From: Thiomicrospira sp. XS5
GTDB lineage: Bacteria; Pseudomonadota; Gammaproteobacteria; Thiomicrospirales; Thiomicrospiraceae
Length of the DNA stretch: 64,000 bases
NCBI RefSeq assembly: GCF_001507555.1
Contig: NZ_LQBO01000001.1
Coordinates: 1,426,001 to 1,490,000 of the forward strand
Direction: 5' to 3'
Under the pieces are notes generated by a model. That model was given only the letters and a program-made list of their open reading frames with translations. It was not told the origin of the DNA and made no database searches. The position numbers and the translations under genes are program-made. Each line of letters starts with the position of its first letter. The first letter of the stretch is position 1. Shown in pieces: positions 1 to 8,359 of this stretch.

Positions 1-559
1 GGACGCGGACACGGTCATTTTCCGTCAGCTCGGCGACGGGCACGTCCTGCTCGCCCTTGTCGGTCAGTTTGGTTGCAGTGTCCGGTAAGAGTTTCGCCAG
101 GGCTTGCAGAGCGCCTTGGGCCTGATGGATGGAGCGCATTTCAATCCAGTGGCCCAGCAGCATGATGACAATCAATGAGGCCAGTTCCCACCACAAAGGT
201 TGGGCGTCCAGCCAGTTCAGTTGTACCACCCAGGAAAACAGGAAGGCGACCAGTATCGCCAGGGAAATCAAGGTCATCATGCCCGGTAATTTGGCCTGCA
301 GTTCGTGCCAGGCCGACTGCAAAAATACCCGACCGCCGTAAGCAAAAATCAAGGTGGATAATATGGCGGGAATCCAGGTCGAACCCGGAAAATCGGGGGC
401 TTGGAAACCTAATAAGGACTGGATGTGCGGGGACCAGATGACGACGGGAACCGTCAACCAGAAGCTCCACCAGAATTTTTCGCGGAACATGTCCGGAGAG
501 TGACCGGCGTGAGCGTCGTGCTCGGAAGAATGGTGGTGGCTGTGGGTTGCGTCCTGCAT
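1..559 (-). CDS. Copper-translocating P1B-type ATPase, CopB-like (3' end outside window)
   Basis: Only the first about 186 residues are in the window; the gene runs off the left edge. The start is the ATG at 559, preceded on the minus strand by a strong AAGGAGG ribosome site. The N-terminus is histidine-rich (HSHHHSSEHDAHAGH) instead of carrying a CxxC heavy-metal domain, and is followed by hydrophobic helices and LLGHWIEMRSIHQAQGAL, which is typical of the CopB (P1B-3) branch that exports copper or silver from the cytoplasm. The actuator domain begins near the cut. The phosphorylation and CPx/CPH motifs lie outside the window, so metal specificity is inferred only from the His-rich leader and the GHW(I/L)EMR helix. 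It is transcribed away from nfeD. Confidence 0.85.
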   Translation of the reverse strand, partial: MQDATHSHHHSSEHDAHAGHSPDMFREKFWWSFWLTVPVVIWSPHIQSLLGFQAPDFPGSTWIPAILSTLIFAYGGRVFLQSAWHELQAKLPGMMTLISLAILVAFLFSWVVQLNWLDAQPLWWELASLIVIMLLGHWIEMRSIHQAQGALQALAKLLPDTATKLTDKGEQDVPVAELTENDRVRV

Positions 560-693
560 GGGGCCTCCTTTTCGACCTGATCGAATTCAAAACGGAATTC
601 AAAACAAAACATAGGGTCGAGCTTCTATGCTAAAACACTTTCTTTGCCGGGTCAAAACGTCCTCAAAAGCTGAATTCAACAAAACCTAAAAAT

Positions 694-707
694 GACCAGG
701 CCTGGTC
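694..707. repeat. Iterated palindrome copy (GACCAGGCCTGGTC)
   Basis: A perfect 14-bp palindrome in the gap between the divergent copper ATPase and nfeD genes, with A/T-rich flanks. It is one of 14 perfect CCAGGCCTGG copies in the window. The rest of the 560-842 gap shows no other gene. Confidence 0.8.
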
Positions 708-842
708 GAACGTGTTGTTTTTAAAATAAAAGTATTGAGGTTTACGGTTTCATTAGAAATTTTTACATAAGAAGCGTAAAGTAAAAGTCTCGGCACTTGT
801 GATGCACTCGACCGCTTTCGGTCATGGGGCAAAGGAGGCGCG

Positions 843-2243
843 ATGCAGCGGTTGGCAAAGTTCTATCGGTGGTTTTTACTGATGATGGCGCTGGTTCTGT
901 TGGTTCAGAGTCCTGCGCTGGCGGAGACGTCGGCAAAGTCCCAATCACCAGAAGTGATTCAACTGACGGTGAACGACGCCATCGGTCCGGCCACGGCGGA
1001 CTACATTGAACGTTCGTTGGCGAAGGCGGAGGCCCGGCGCGCCGAATTGGTGGTGTTGCGACTGGATACGCCCGGCGGTTTGAGTTCGTCGATGCGCGAC
1101 ATCATTAAGCACATTGCCGCGTCCAGCGTGCCGGTGGCGACGTTTGTCGCACCGTCCGGCGCGCGTGCGGCCAGTGCGGGCACCTATATTCTTTTCGCCA
1201 GCCCGGTGGCAGCCATGGCCCCCGGCACCAATCTCGGCGCCGCCACGCCGGTGCAAATCGGCGGCATTTCATTGCCGAAACCATCTCAAGACCCATCGGA
1301 AGAATCTTCAAAATCCAGTCAACCTCAAGACGCTGCCAAACGTAAAGCCGTCAATGATGCGGTGGCCTATATTCGCGGGTTGGCGGAACTACACGGGCGC
1401 AATGTCGACTGGGCGGAAAAAGCCGTTCGGGAGGCCGCCAGCTTGCCCGCACAGGAAGCTTTGGCGTTGAATGTTATCGACTTGATGGCCGACAACACCT
1501 GGGACTTGTTACAGCAACTTGACGGGCGTGAAGTGCAATTGAATCAGCGCCGGTTGGTGCTACGCACCGCCGGTGCGGAAGTAGTGGAGATGCCGCCGGA
1601 TTGGCGCAGTGAGTTGTTGAGTGTGCTCACCAATCCGAATGTGGCCTATATTCTCTTGCTGGTCGGGGTGTACGGCATTATTTTCGAATTTCTCAACCCG
1701 GGTGGCATTGTGCCGGGAACCATCGGCGCCATTGCCATCGTCTTGGCCTTGTATGCCTTTCAACTGCTGCCCATCAGTTATGCCGGCATGGCGCTGATTC
1801 TGCTCGGCATCGGTTTGATGGTGGCGGAAGCCTTTGAACCCAGTTTCGGCATTCTCGGCATCGGCGGGGTGGTGGCGTTTGTCATCGGTTCGATTATCTT
1901 GATGGACACCGATGCGCCGGGGTTCGGCATCGATTTGTCGGTCATCGTGACTTTTGCCGTGCTCAGTGTGTTGGTCGTGGCGGCGGTGGTGCATCTGGCG
2001 TTTAAATCCTATCGTCAGCCGGTGGTCAGCGGCTTGCAGGAATTGGTCGGTAGCGAAGCGGTGGTCTTGACGGATTTCGACGGCAAGGGGCAAGTCATCG
2101 TTCACGGCGAACATTGGCAAGCGGTGTCCGAGGTCCCTTTGAAACAGGATCAAACGGTTCGCGTGACGGGCATGAAACACCTGACATTGCAGGTCACGCC
2201 GATTGAAACGGATTCAGCCACAACAGAGGAGGCGACATCATGA
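843..2243 (+). CDS. nfeD: NfeD family membrane serine protease (ClpP-class)
   Basis: A 466-residue long-form NfeD. It has a signal peptide (about residues 1-27, ending ALA), a ClpP/SppA-like protease domain (about 38-230), four to five membrane helices (about 255-385) and a C-terminal OB-like NfeD domain. The probable catalytic serine is S111 in ARAASAGTY and the probable catalytic lysine is K168 in [12 protein letters not shown], matching the Ser-Lys dyad of the archaeal homologue PH1510. These proteases cleave stomatin-type partners, and the next gene is a slipin whose start overlaps this stop. The start follows AAAGGAGG. The physiological role in bacteria is not settled; membrane quality control is the usual suggestion. 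Confidence 0.9.
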   Translation: MQRLAKFYRWFLLMMALVLLVQSPALAETSAKSQSPEVIQLTVNDAIGPATADYIERSLAKAEARRAELVVLRLDTPGGLSSSMRDIIKHIAASSVPVATFVAPSGARAASAGTYILFASPVAAMAPGTNLGAATPVQIGGISLPKPSQDPSEESSKSSQPQDAAKRKAVNDAVAYIRGLAELHGRNVDWAEKAVREAASLPAQEALALNVIDLMADNTWDLLQQLDGREVQLNQRRLVLRTAGAEVVEMPPDWRSELLSVLTNPNVAYILLLVGVYGIIFEFLNPGGIVPGTIGAIAIVLALYAFQLLPISYAGMALILLGIGLMVAEAFEPSFGILGIGGVVAFVIGSIILMDTDAPGFGIDLSVIVTFAVLSVLVVAAVVHLAFKSYRQPVVSGLQELVGSEAVVLTDFDGKGQVIVHGEHWQAVSEVPLKQDQTVRVTGMKHLTLQVTPIETDSATTEEATS

Positions 2244-2989
2244 CGGCTTATGCTTTATACATCGTACTGGCAGTGGTGCTGGTTTTTTTCGTCAGTGCCA
2301 TCCGTATCCTGCGCGAATATGAACGCGGGGTGATTTTTATGCTCGGGCGTTTCTGGAAAGTGAAAGGACCGGGGTTCATTTTAGTGATTCCAATCATCCA
2401 GCAAATGGAAAAGGTTGATTTACGGACGGTGGTGATGGACGTGCCGAGTCAGGACGTGATTTCGCGTGATAACGTGTCGGTGCATGTGAACGCGGTGGTG
2501 TATTTTCGGGTCATTGAACCGGATAAAGCCATTATTCAGGTCGAGCATTTCAACGATGCCATCAGCCAATTAGCGCAGACCACTTTGCGGTCGGTGCTGG
2601 GGCAGCATGAATTGGATGAAATGTTGTCGGAGCGGGATCGGTTGAACGCCGATATTCAGACGGTGCTGGATCAGCAAACCGATGCCTGGGGTGTGAAAGT
2701 CAGCAATGTGGAAATCAAGCACGTTGATTTGGATGAAAGTATGATTCGCGCCATCGCCAAACAGGCCGAAGCCGAGCGGACGCGACGCGCGAAAGTCATC
2801 CATGCGCAAGGGGAAATGCAGGCGTCGGAAAAACTGTTCGAAGCGGCGCAAATTCTTTCCAAACAGCCGCAGGCATTGCAATTACGTTATTTGCAGACCT
2901 TGACGGAAATCGCCAATGATCGTTCCAATACCATCGTGTTCCCGCTGCCGATGGAAATGGTGGATTCGCTGTTTAAACACGGTAAATAG
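2240..2989 (+). CDS. Slipin / stomatin-like SPFH protein
   Basis: 249 residues: one N-terminal membrane helix (about 4-22), then an SPFH domain starting at [14 protein letters not shown], with the family signatures GPGFILVIP and [33 protein letters not shown], followed by an alanine/glutamate-rich helical part ([15 protein letters not shown]). This is a bacterial slipin, expected to form membrane oligomers with the NfeD protease encoded just upstream. Its ATG overlaps the nfeD TGA (ATGA), so the two are translationally coupled. A perfect palindromic terminator follows 30 bp after the stop. Confidence 0.92.
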   Translation: MTAYALYIVLAVVLVFFVSAIRILREYERGVIFMLGRFWKVKGPGFILVIPIIQQMEKVDLRTVVMDVPSQDVISRDNVSVHVNAVVYFRVIEPDKAIIQVEHFNDAISQLAQTTLRSVLGQHELDEMLSERDRLNADIQTVLDQQTDAWGVKVSNVEIKHVDLDESMIRAIAKQAEAERTRRAKVIHAQGEMQASEKLFEAAQILSKQPQALQLRYLQTLTEIANDRSNTIVFPLPMEMVDSLFKHGK

Positions 2990-3019
2990 CCTGTCCAACA
3001 CTTAATTCAGGCAATATCA

Positions 3020-3043
3020 AAAACGCCCAGGCCTGGGCGTTTT
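3020..3043. terminator. Bidirectional terminator built on the iterated palindrome
   Basis: A perfect 24-bp palindrome whose half is AAAACGCCCAGG. It lies between the convergent slipin and proton-ATPase genes, gives a GC stem with a T-run on either strand, and touches the TGA stop of the ATPase. The same 24 bp recur at 60696-60719. Confidence 0.85.
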
Positions 3044-5658
3044 CAAGCCAAGGCCGGTTTGTTGTTGAGCAGTTTGCGAGTTCGCATTTTGATGATGTCG
3101 TTCAGGACAAACCACACCAGCGCATACACCCAGATGTAGAGCGCGTATTCCCAGCCAATCGGCGTGACGAACAGGCCGTAGACCGCAATGAAGGTGGCGA
3201 GGATTTCCGTCCCGAAGGTGGCGACCAATAACAACGGTGACGGCCATGGGCGTTTCCAAAACCAGTCTTCGGTGCGGGTGATGTAAAGGGTACTGTGCCC
3301 GGCCACAATCAGTTTCAAAAACAGCAGGGTTTGTATCATGTCTTCGCTGATGCCCATTTCCAGCAGAACGAAGAATAGCACGAAAGATGAAATTACGCCG
3401 CTGATGCCCAATACCGTGGAAACGGTTAACAGCGAGTGCATTTCCCAGCGCACCGGTTTGTTTTGCACCTTGGTGTGGTCGTAAGCGATGGCGAGAATCG
3501 GAATGTCGTTTAAGAGCGCCAACAGGATAATCATCAACGGAGTAATCGGGTAGAAATTGAATACCACGATGCTCAAGGCCATGAACAGAATGATGCGGAT
3601 GGTTTCCGCCACGCGGAAGGTGGCATAGCTTTTCATGCGCTCGAAGGTGATGCGGGCTTGTTCAATGGCATGATTGATGACCGATAACCCCGGCGAGGTG
3701 AGAATGATGTCCGCTGCGGCTCGGGCGGCATCGGTGGCGTTGGAGACGGCGAAACCACAGTCGGCTTTTTTCAAGGCCGGTGCATCATTGACGCCGTCGC
3801 CGGTCATGCCGACGATGTGGTCGGCTTTTTGCAAGGTGTCGATAATGGTGTATTTGTCTTCCGGACGCACTTCCGCAAAGATGTCCACCACTTCCAGGGT
3901 TTCAATCAATACCGATTCGTGGGTGTGGATGAATTCGCGGGTCAGCATTTCCATATCGAAATTCTGTTCCAAAGACGCCATGACGTCCTCGGCAAAAGCT
4001 TCCGCGGCCTGATGACTGACTTCCGGGTGCAACCGTTGATAGAGGGCGTTGCTGAGTGCCTTAGCGAAGCCGATGAGTTCATTGCTGCCTTTGCCGGAGA
4101 GCTCGGCGGAGCGAATGCTCCGTTGCCGTAAACCGAGACGATGGCCGATTTCGCGGGCGATGGCGACGTTGTCACCGGTAATCATTTTGACGCGCACGCC
4201 GTTGTGGGTCATATTGAGGATGACGTCGGCGGAATCTTCCCGTTCGGGGTCGATGAGTGGAATCAGACCAACCAGACGGACGCGGTCGTTTTCGGTTTGA
4301 ACCGCGACGGCCAGCGTCCGATACCCTTTGTCGGCAAAGGTGTCGATGCTGTGATGGATGGCAATGAGCTCGTTACCGTCAATGTCCGCCATTTCCAACA
4401 ACACCTGGGCGGCGCCTTTGAACACGGTCAACTGCTGAGGGCCATATTCGACCTGTGCCGACGTATATTTGTTCACTGGGTCGAAGGGTGTGAAATCGTG
4501 TTGGGTCCATTGCTGCCAATCGGATTCGGGAAAGCGTTCATCCAGATAATGGAATAACGGCAGTTCGATTGGATCGCGGTTTTCCTGGCGGGAGGCGAGA
4601 ACGGCGTAAGTAAATAATTGTTCTTCATCATAGCCGTCAAACACCAGTGGCGCGGCGACCTGCATTTCGTTTTTGGTCAGGGTGCCGGTTTTGTCGGAAC
4701 AGAAAATATCCACGCCGGCCAGTTCCTCAATGGCGGTCAGGCGCGAAACGATGGCTTGTTTGCGCGCCAGGTTCACCGCGCCGACGGCCATGGTAACCGA
4801 CAATACAGCGGGCAAGGCCACCGGTACGGCGGCTACGGTCAGCACCAACGTGAAACGGGCGATTTCCAGCATGTCTTCGTGACGGAACAGGCCGACCACC
4901 AGAATAATCGCAACCAGCACCAAGGTCATTAAAATCAGGAAGTTTCCGATTTTGATGACCATTTTCTGGAAATGGCTGCGTTCTTCCAAAGACGCTTTCG
5001 CCACCAGCGACACCACGGCATTGAACCGCGTATGCCGTCCGGTGTTGACCACCACGGCCACCATCTCACCTTGCTTGACCACGGTGTTGCTGTAAGCGAC
5101 CTCGCCCTGACGTTTGGTGACCGGTAAGGATTCGCCGGTCAAGGACGATTCGTCGATGGAGAGGAAGTCGCCGCTGAGCAGTTGCACGTCGGCTGGAATT
5201 ACATCGCCGATGCGTATGCGGATGATGTCGCCGGGAACGAGTTCCTTGGCGGGTAACGCGCGATATTGCCCGTCCCGCAAAGCGCGCACTTCCAATGAAA
5301 CCTGTTGTTTGAGGGCTTTTAAGGCGCTCAGGGCGCGGTGTTCTTGAAAGAAATCCAACACCACGTTAATCAGCAACATGATGAGGATGACGATGAAGTC
5401 TTCCCATTTTTGGACGATGGCCGACAAGAGAGCGGCGATTTCAATCATCCAGGGAATCGGGCCCCAGAAACGTCGAAAAATACGATGCCAAAGCGGTTCT
5501 TCTTTTTCGATGATTTCATTGGGCCCGAAGGTTTCCAAGCGGGCCTGAGCTTCATGTTGGCTCAGGCCTTGTTCCGGCGAGACCTCGAAATAGGAAAGGG
5601 TGTCTGCGGCCTGTTGGCTATGGTAGTCGTCGGTGTTTTTGAGTTCGATTCTGTTCAT
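3043..5658 (-). CDS. P3A-type plasma-membrane proton-efflux ATPase
   Basis: 871 residues, the usual size for bacterial relatives of fungal/plant H+-ATPases. It shows an N-terminal cation-ATPase domain (LSYFEVSPEQGLSQHEAQ), the actuator motif SLTGES, the phosphorylation motif CSDKTGTLT with Asp at about residue 322, the hinge motif TGDGVNDAPALKKAD, and about ten membrane helices. It is predicted to pump protons out of the cytoplasm at the expense of ATP; pH homeostasis is a plausible role in an acid-producing sulfur oxidiser, which is inference. The ribosome site is weak. The GGDEF-EAL gene lies upstream on the same strand with a 121-bp gap containing a small hairpin. Confidence 0.88.
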   Translation of the reverse strand: MNRIELKNTDDYHSQQAADTLSYFEVSPEQGLSQHEAQARLETFGPNEIIEKEEPLWHRIFRRFWGPIPWMIEIAALLSAIVQKWEDFIVILIMLLINVVLDFFQEHRALSALKALKQQVSLEVRALRDGQYRALPAKELVPGDIIRIRIGDVIPADVQLLSGDFLSIDESSLTGESLPVTKRQGEVAYSNTVVKQGEMVAVVVNTGRHTRFNAVVSLVAKASLEERSHFQKMVIKIGNFLILMTLVLVAIILVVGLFRHEDMLEIARFTLVLTVAAVPVALPAVLSVTMAVGAVNLARKQAIVSRLTAIEELAGVDIFCSDKTGTLTKNEMQVAAPLVFDGYDEEQLFTYAVLASRQENRDPIELPLFHYLDERFPESDWQQWTQHDFTPFDPVNKYTSAQVEYGPQQLTVFKGAAQVLLEMADIDGNELIAIHHSIDTFADKGYRTLAVAVQTENDRVRLVGLIPLIDPEREDSADVILNMTHNGVRVKMITGDNVAIAREIGHRLGLRQRSIRSAELSGKGSNELIGFAKALSNALYQRLHPEVSHQAAEAFAEDVMASLEQNFDMEMLTREFIHTHESVLIETLEVVDIFAEVRPEDKYTIIDTLQKADHIVGMTGDGVNDAPALKKADCGFAVSNATDAARAAADIILTSPGLSVINHAIEQARITFERMKSYATFRVAETIRIILFMALSIVVFNFYPITPLMIILLALLNDIPILAIAYDHTKVQNKPVRWEMHSLLTVSTVLGISGVISSFVLFFVLLEMGISEDMIQTLLFLKLIVAGHSTLYITRTEDWFWKRPWPSPLLLVATFGTEILATFIAVYGLFVTPIGWEYALYIWVYALVWFVLNDIIKMRTRKLLNNKPALA

Positions 5659-5751
5659 TTGGCCGAATCCTGGTGGCAGGGAAGGAAGTTTGGCGTTGTG
5701 TTCTCAATAAGACAAACATAATCAAACTGGGCCGGACAGTCAAAAATTTCT

Positions 5752-5765
5752 GACGAAATATCGTC
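5752..5765 (-). terminator. Weak hairpin downstream of the GGDEF-EAL gene
   Basis: GACGA-AATA-TCGTC forms a five-pair hairpin in the gap after the GGDEF-EAL stop. On the minus strand a T5 run follows about five bases later. It is a possible weak terminator separating this gene from the proton ATPase. Confidence 0.35.
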
Positions 5766-5779
5766 GAATCCAATGATAT

Positions 5780-7555
5780 TTAGCGGTTTTTAAAACAGGC
5801 GCCAGCGGTTTCGACATAGGTCATAAAATCCGAGTAGGCGAGGGGTTTGCCGAAATAATAGCCTTGGAAAAGATGGCAGCCCATTTCTTCCAGAGCGGTT
5901 TTCTGGTCTTCGGTTTCAACCCCTTCGGCAATGATTTCCAAGTCCAGTGCTTCGCTCATGGTGATGATGGTTTGTGTGAGGGTTTGATTGCTTTTATCTT
6001 CCAGCAAATTGCGAACGAATGACTGGTCGATTTTCAACTGGTCCAACGGCAAGGCGCGGATATTGGAAAGCGAGGAGTAGCCGGTTCCGAAATCGTCCAT
6101 GGAAAATTCCAGGCCGTGCTGCTTCAACTGGCAGAGTTTATCGGCGCATTCGTCCAGGTTCAGCATGACCGCGCTTTCGGTGATTTCCAGCTTCAGTTGA
6201 GCGGGTTCGATGCCACATTCATTCAAACTGTTGAGTGTTTTGGCCACAAAGTCGCGGTGGCGGAGTTGTTGTTCACTCACATTAATCGACACAGTGGCTT
6301 TGGCAAGGGCGGGGTGTGTTTTCCAGCCGGTCAATAATCGACAGGCTTCTGCCTGTACCCAGTCGCCGATGTCGACAATCAAACCGCTTTTTTCGGCCAG
6401 TGGAATGAAATCGCCTGGGGAAATCATACCTTTTTGTGGATGGTTCCAGCGAATCAAGGCTTCGGCACCGATCAAGCAACCGCCGGAATTGACTTGCGGT
6501 TGCAGATAAAGCTCGAACTGATTTTCTTTCAAGGCATGACGGAGGTCTTTTTCCAACTCCAGCTTTTGCACCAACGCTTTTTGAATGGACGGGTCAAAGG
6601 TGTAAATGCCGTTACGGCCGGACCGTTTGGCGTGGTGAAGGGCGCTGTCGGCTTTTTTGAGCAGCTCCTGAGCCGAATGGCGATGGTCGAACAGTGCGAT
6701 GCCGATACAACAGGCACTGAAGTATTCCAAGCCATTCAAGGTGAAAGGTTCGCTGAGTTTGCTTTGAATCCATTCGGCTTGTTGGATGGCATCGTTCAAG
6801 GCCAGTTTTGACGACAGGTTTTCCAGGATGACGACGAATTCATCGCTGCCCCAGCGGCCGACGGTGGCGTCCTCAAAATCCAGGCAAGCATGAATGCGGC
6901 GCGCCACCTCCACCAGCAATAAGTCGCCCATGCCATGACCGCAGGTGTCGTTTAAGCTTTTGAAATCGTCCAAGTCGATGAACAGGACGGCGCCGCTGGC
7001 ATTGGCTTCATTTGGGTTTTTTAAAGCTTTTTGAAGGGTGTTTTCCAGTAGTTTTCGGTTGGGGAGCAGCGTCAGGGTGTCGTAGTAAGCGAGGCGTTTA
7101 ATCGTGGCTTCGTCTGCTTTGTTTTGTGAGATATCCGTCAAGGTGCCGACGTAATAACGTTGTTTGCGGAAAGGGTGGCGAAAAGAGGCGATACTGAGGC
7201 GCTCGGCGTATTCTTCGCCATTTTTTCGTCTGTTCCAGACCTCGCCTTGCCAGTGGCCGTTTCGCTGCAGTTCGTACCACAGTTGCCGATAGAAGCTTTC
7301 GTCCTGTCGGCCGGAGTTGAAGACCGCCGGGGTTTGGCCGATGACATCTTTCGGTGGGTAACCAGTGATGTCGCAAAACGCACGGTTGACGGTGAGGATT
7401 CGCGCACGTTGGTCGGTGATGATAATGGGTTTGGGCAGGTGTTCGAAGGCGAGCGCCAGAAAATGCAGTTGTTTGTGGCGGTATAACACAAACCCTAAGA
7501 TGAGCAAGGTGAAGATGCTGAGAGAAATGGCCAGGGGCATGTCGTTTAATTCCAT
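5780..7555 (-). CDS. PAS-GGDEF-EAL cyclic-di-GMP protein
   Basis: 591 residues: one N-terminal membrane helix (about 7-25), a PAS domain (about 38-150), a GGDEF domain whose signature is degenerate (GSDEF, residues 236-240) and an EAL domain. The EAL motif is intact (EALIRW, E365), as are ITES, DDFGTGYSSL, KIDQSFV and IAEGVET. The protein most likely hydrolyses c-di-GMP, and the GGDEF domain may be inactive or a GTP sensor. This is inferred from motifs. The same window carries two c-di-GMP riboswitches and a GGDEF cyclase. The start is the ATG at 7555. Confidence 0.9.
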   Translation of the reverse strand: MELNDMPLAISLSIFTLLILGFVLYRHKQLHFLALAFEHLPKPIIITDQRARILTVNRAFCDITGYPPKDVIGQTPAVFNSGRQDESFYRQLWYELQRNGHWQGEVWNRRKNGEEYAERLSIASFRHPFRKQRYYVGTLTDISQNKADEATIKRLAYYDTLTLLPNRKLLENTLQKALKNPNEANASGAVLFIDLDDFKSLNDTCGHGMGDLLLVEVARRIHACLDFEDATVGRWGSDEFVVILENLSSKLALNDAIQQAEWIQSKLSEPFTLNGLEYFSACCIGIALFDHRHSAQELLKKADSALHHAKRSGRNGIYTFDPSIQKALVQKLELEKDLRHALKENQFELYLQPQVNSGGCLIGAEALIRWNHPQKGMISPGDFIPLAEKSGLIVDIGDWVQAEACRLLTGWKTHPALAKATVSINVSEQQLRHRDFVAKTLNSLNECGIEPAQLKLEITESAVMLNLDECADKLCQLKQHGLEFSMDDFGTGYSSLSNIRALPLDQLKIDQSFVRNLLEDKSNQTLTQTIITMSEALDLEIIAEGVETEDQKTALEEMGCHLFQGYYFGKPLAYSDFMTYVETAGACFKNR

Positions 7556-7850
7556 TTAGTCGCCTTGGGTTGCGTTATAAAACGCTGGATTATTTATTTA
7601 AAAAAACTACCACGGTTCTACCACTTATTTTCAGACTGCTGATGATTCGTATTTTAAAAGCCAGGAAAAAACGATAATCGTTTACTTATTATTTTTGTCT
7701 TAGCCCGCTTTGAGCATGGTTTTTGCATCATTGACTCCAACGGCGGGGTGAAATTCCCTTTCGCCGGAATTAAAGTTGCTTTGCTCTATTATGGGAGCAA
7801 TTATGTCGCCATGTTTTGCAAAAATCAAGGTCCAGTGTGGAGCAATACAT

Positions 7851-8066
7851 ATGAATAAGATTGGGCCAAGAGTCAAAACCGTTCGGGAAGATTTCGGTTT
7901 TACCCAGGAGCAATTGGTTGCCAAGTGCAATTTGATTGGTTGGAACATTAGCCGAAGTACGCTCGCAAAAATAGAAGCAAGAGTTCGACGTGTCACGGAT
8001 TTTGAAGTGAGTTTTCTGGCCAAAGCCTTGAAGGTGCCGGAGCAGAAGTTTTTTGAAATTGACTAG
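7851..8066 (+). CDS. Small XRE-family helix-turn-helix regulator
   Basis: 71 residues from ATG 7851, chosen because a GGAG ribosome site lies about 9 bp upstream and because the HTH domain begins at once (MNKIGPRVKTVRE). The sequence reads as a lambda-repressor-type HTH: FTQEQLVAKCN is helix 2, and WNISRSTLAKIEARVRRVTDFEV covers the recognition helix and what follows. The residues after it (LAKALKVPEQKFFEID) are typical of small stand-alone XRE regulators. The open frame continues upstream of this start but that part is not HTH-like. Its target is unknown and no toxin or phage gene is next to it. It is followed by a hairpin terminator. Confidence 0.8.
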   Translation: MNKIGPRVKTVREDFGFTQEQLVAKCNLIGWNISRSTLAKIEARVRRVTDFEVSFLAKALKVPEQKFFEID

Positions 8067-8101
8067 AACGAAACGGTTTAAGTTGAACCATTGAAGGCTT
8101 G

Positions 8102-8124
8102 AAACGCCCTGGCCTGGGCGTTTT
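8102..8124 (+). terminator. Terminator of the XRE gene
   Basis: Stem AAACGCCC / GGGCGTTT with loop TGGCCT and a TTTT tail, 36 bp after the XRE stop. The stem resembles the 3020 and 60696 terminators, but the centre is CCTGGCCTGG, not CCAGGCCTGG. Confidence 0.75.
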
Positions 8125-8230
8125 AGGGAAGGGTAGGCCTTTAAAGTCGGCTGGTTCAATCATCGGGTTTGAATGCCCGAAATCATTTGATGGGCGTATT
8201 CAGGTCGAAGCTCGAAAATGTTTTCTCAGG

Positions 8231-8282
8231 GGCGTTTCAGAGAGATTTCGGTTTTACTTGTGTTGAGAGAAACGCCTTTTTT
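8231..8282 (+). terminator. Hairpin with T-run in the hrpA leader (terminator or attenuator)
   Basis: GGCGTTTC (8231-8238) pairs with GAAACGCC (8269-8276), and six T follow. The loop is 30 nt, unusually long for a simple terminator, and the structure ends about 80 bp before hrpA. It could be a second terminator or part of an attenuator. The rest of 8125-8359 holds nothing else recognisable. Confidence 0.5.
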
Positions 8283-8359
8283 CATGACGCGTCTTTTGCC
8301 GAAAGGGCCCAACTAGCGTAAAATTCCTTTCTTAATTTTTCATACGATTCAAATCCCCA

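Noticed and set aside
8102-8124. Further copy of the CCAGGCCTGG palindrome
   Set aside because: The centre is CCTGGCCTGG; it is a normal terminator with a similar stem and was not counted.
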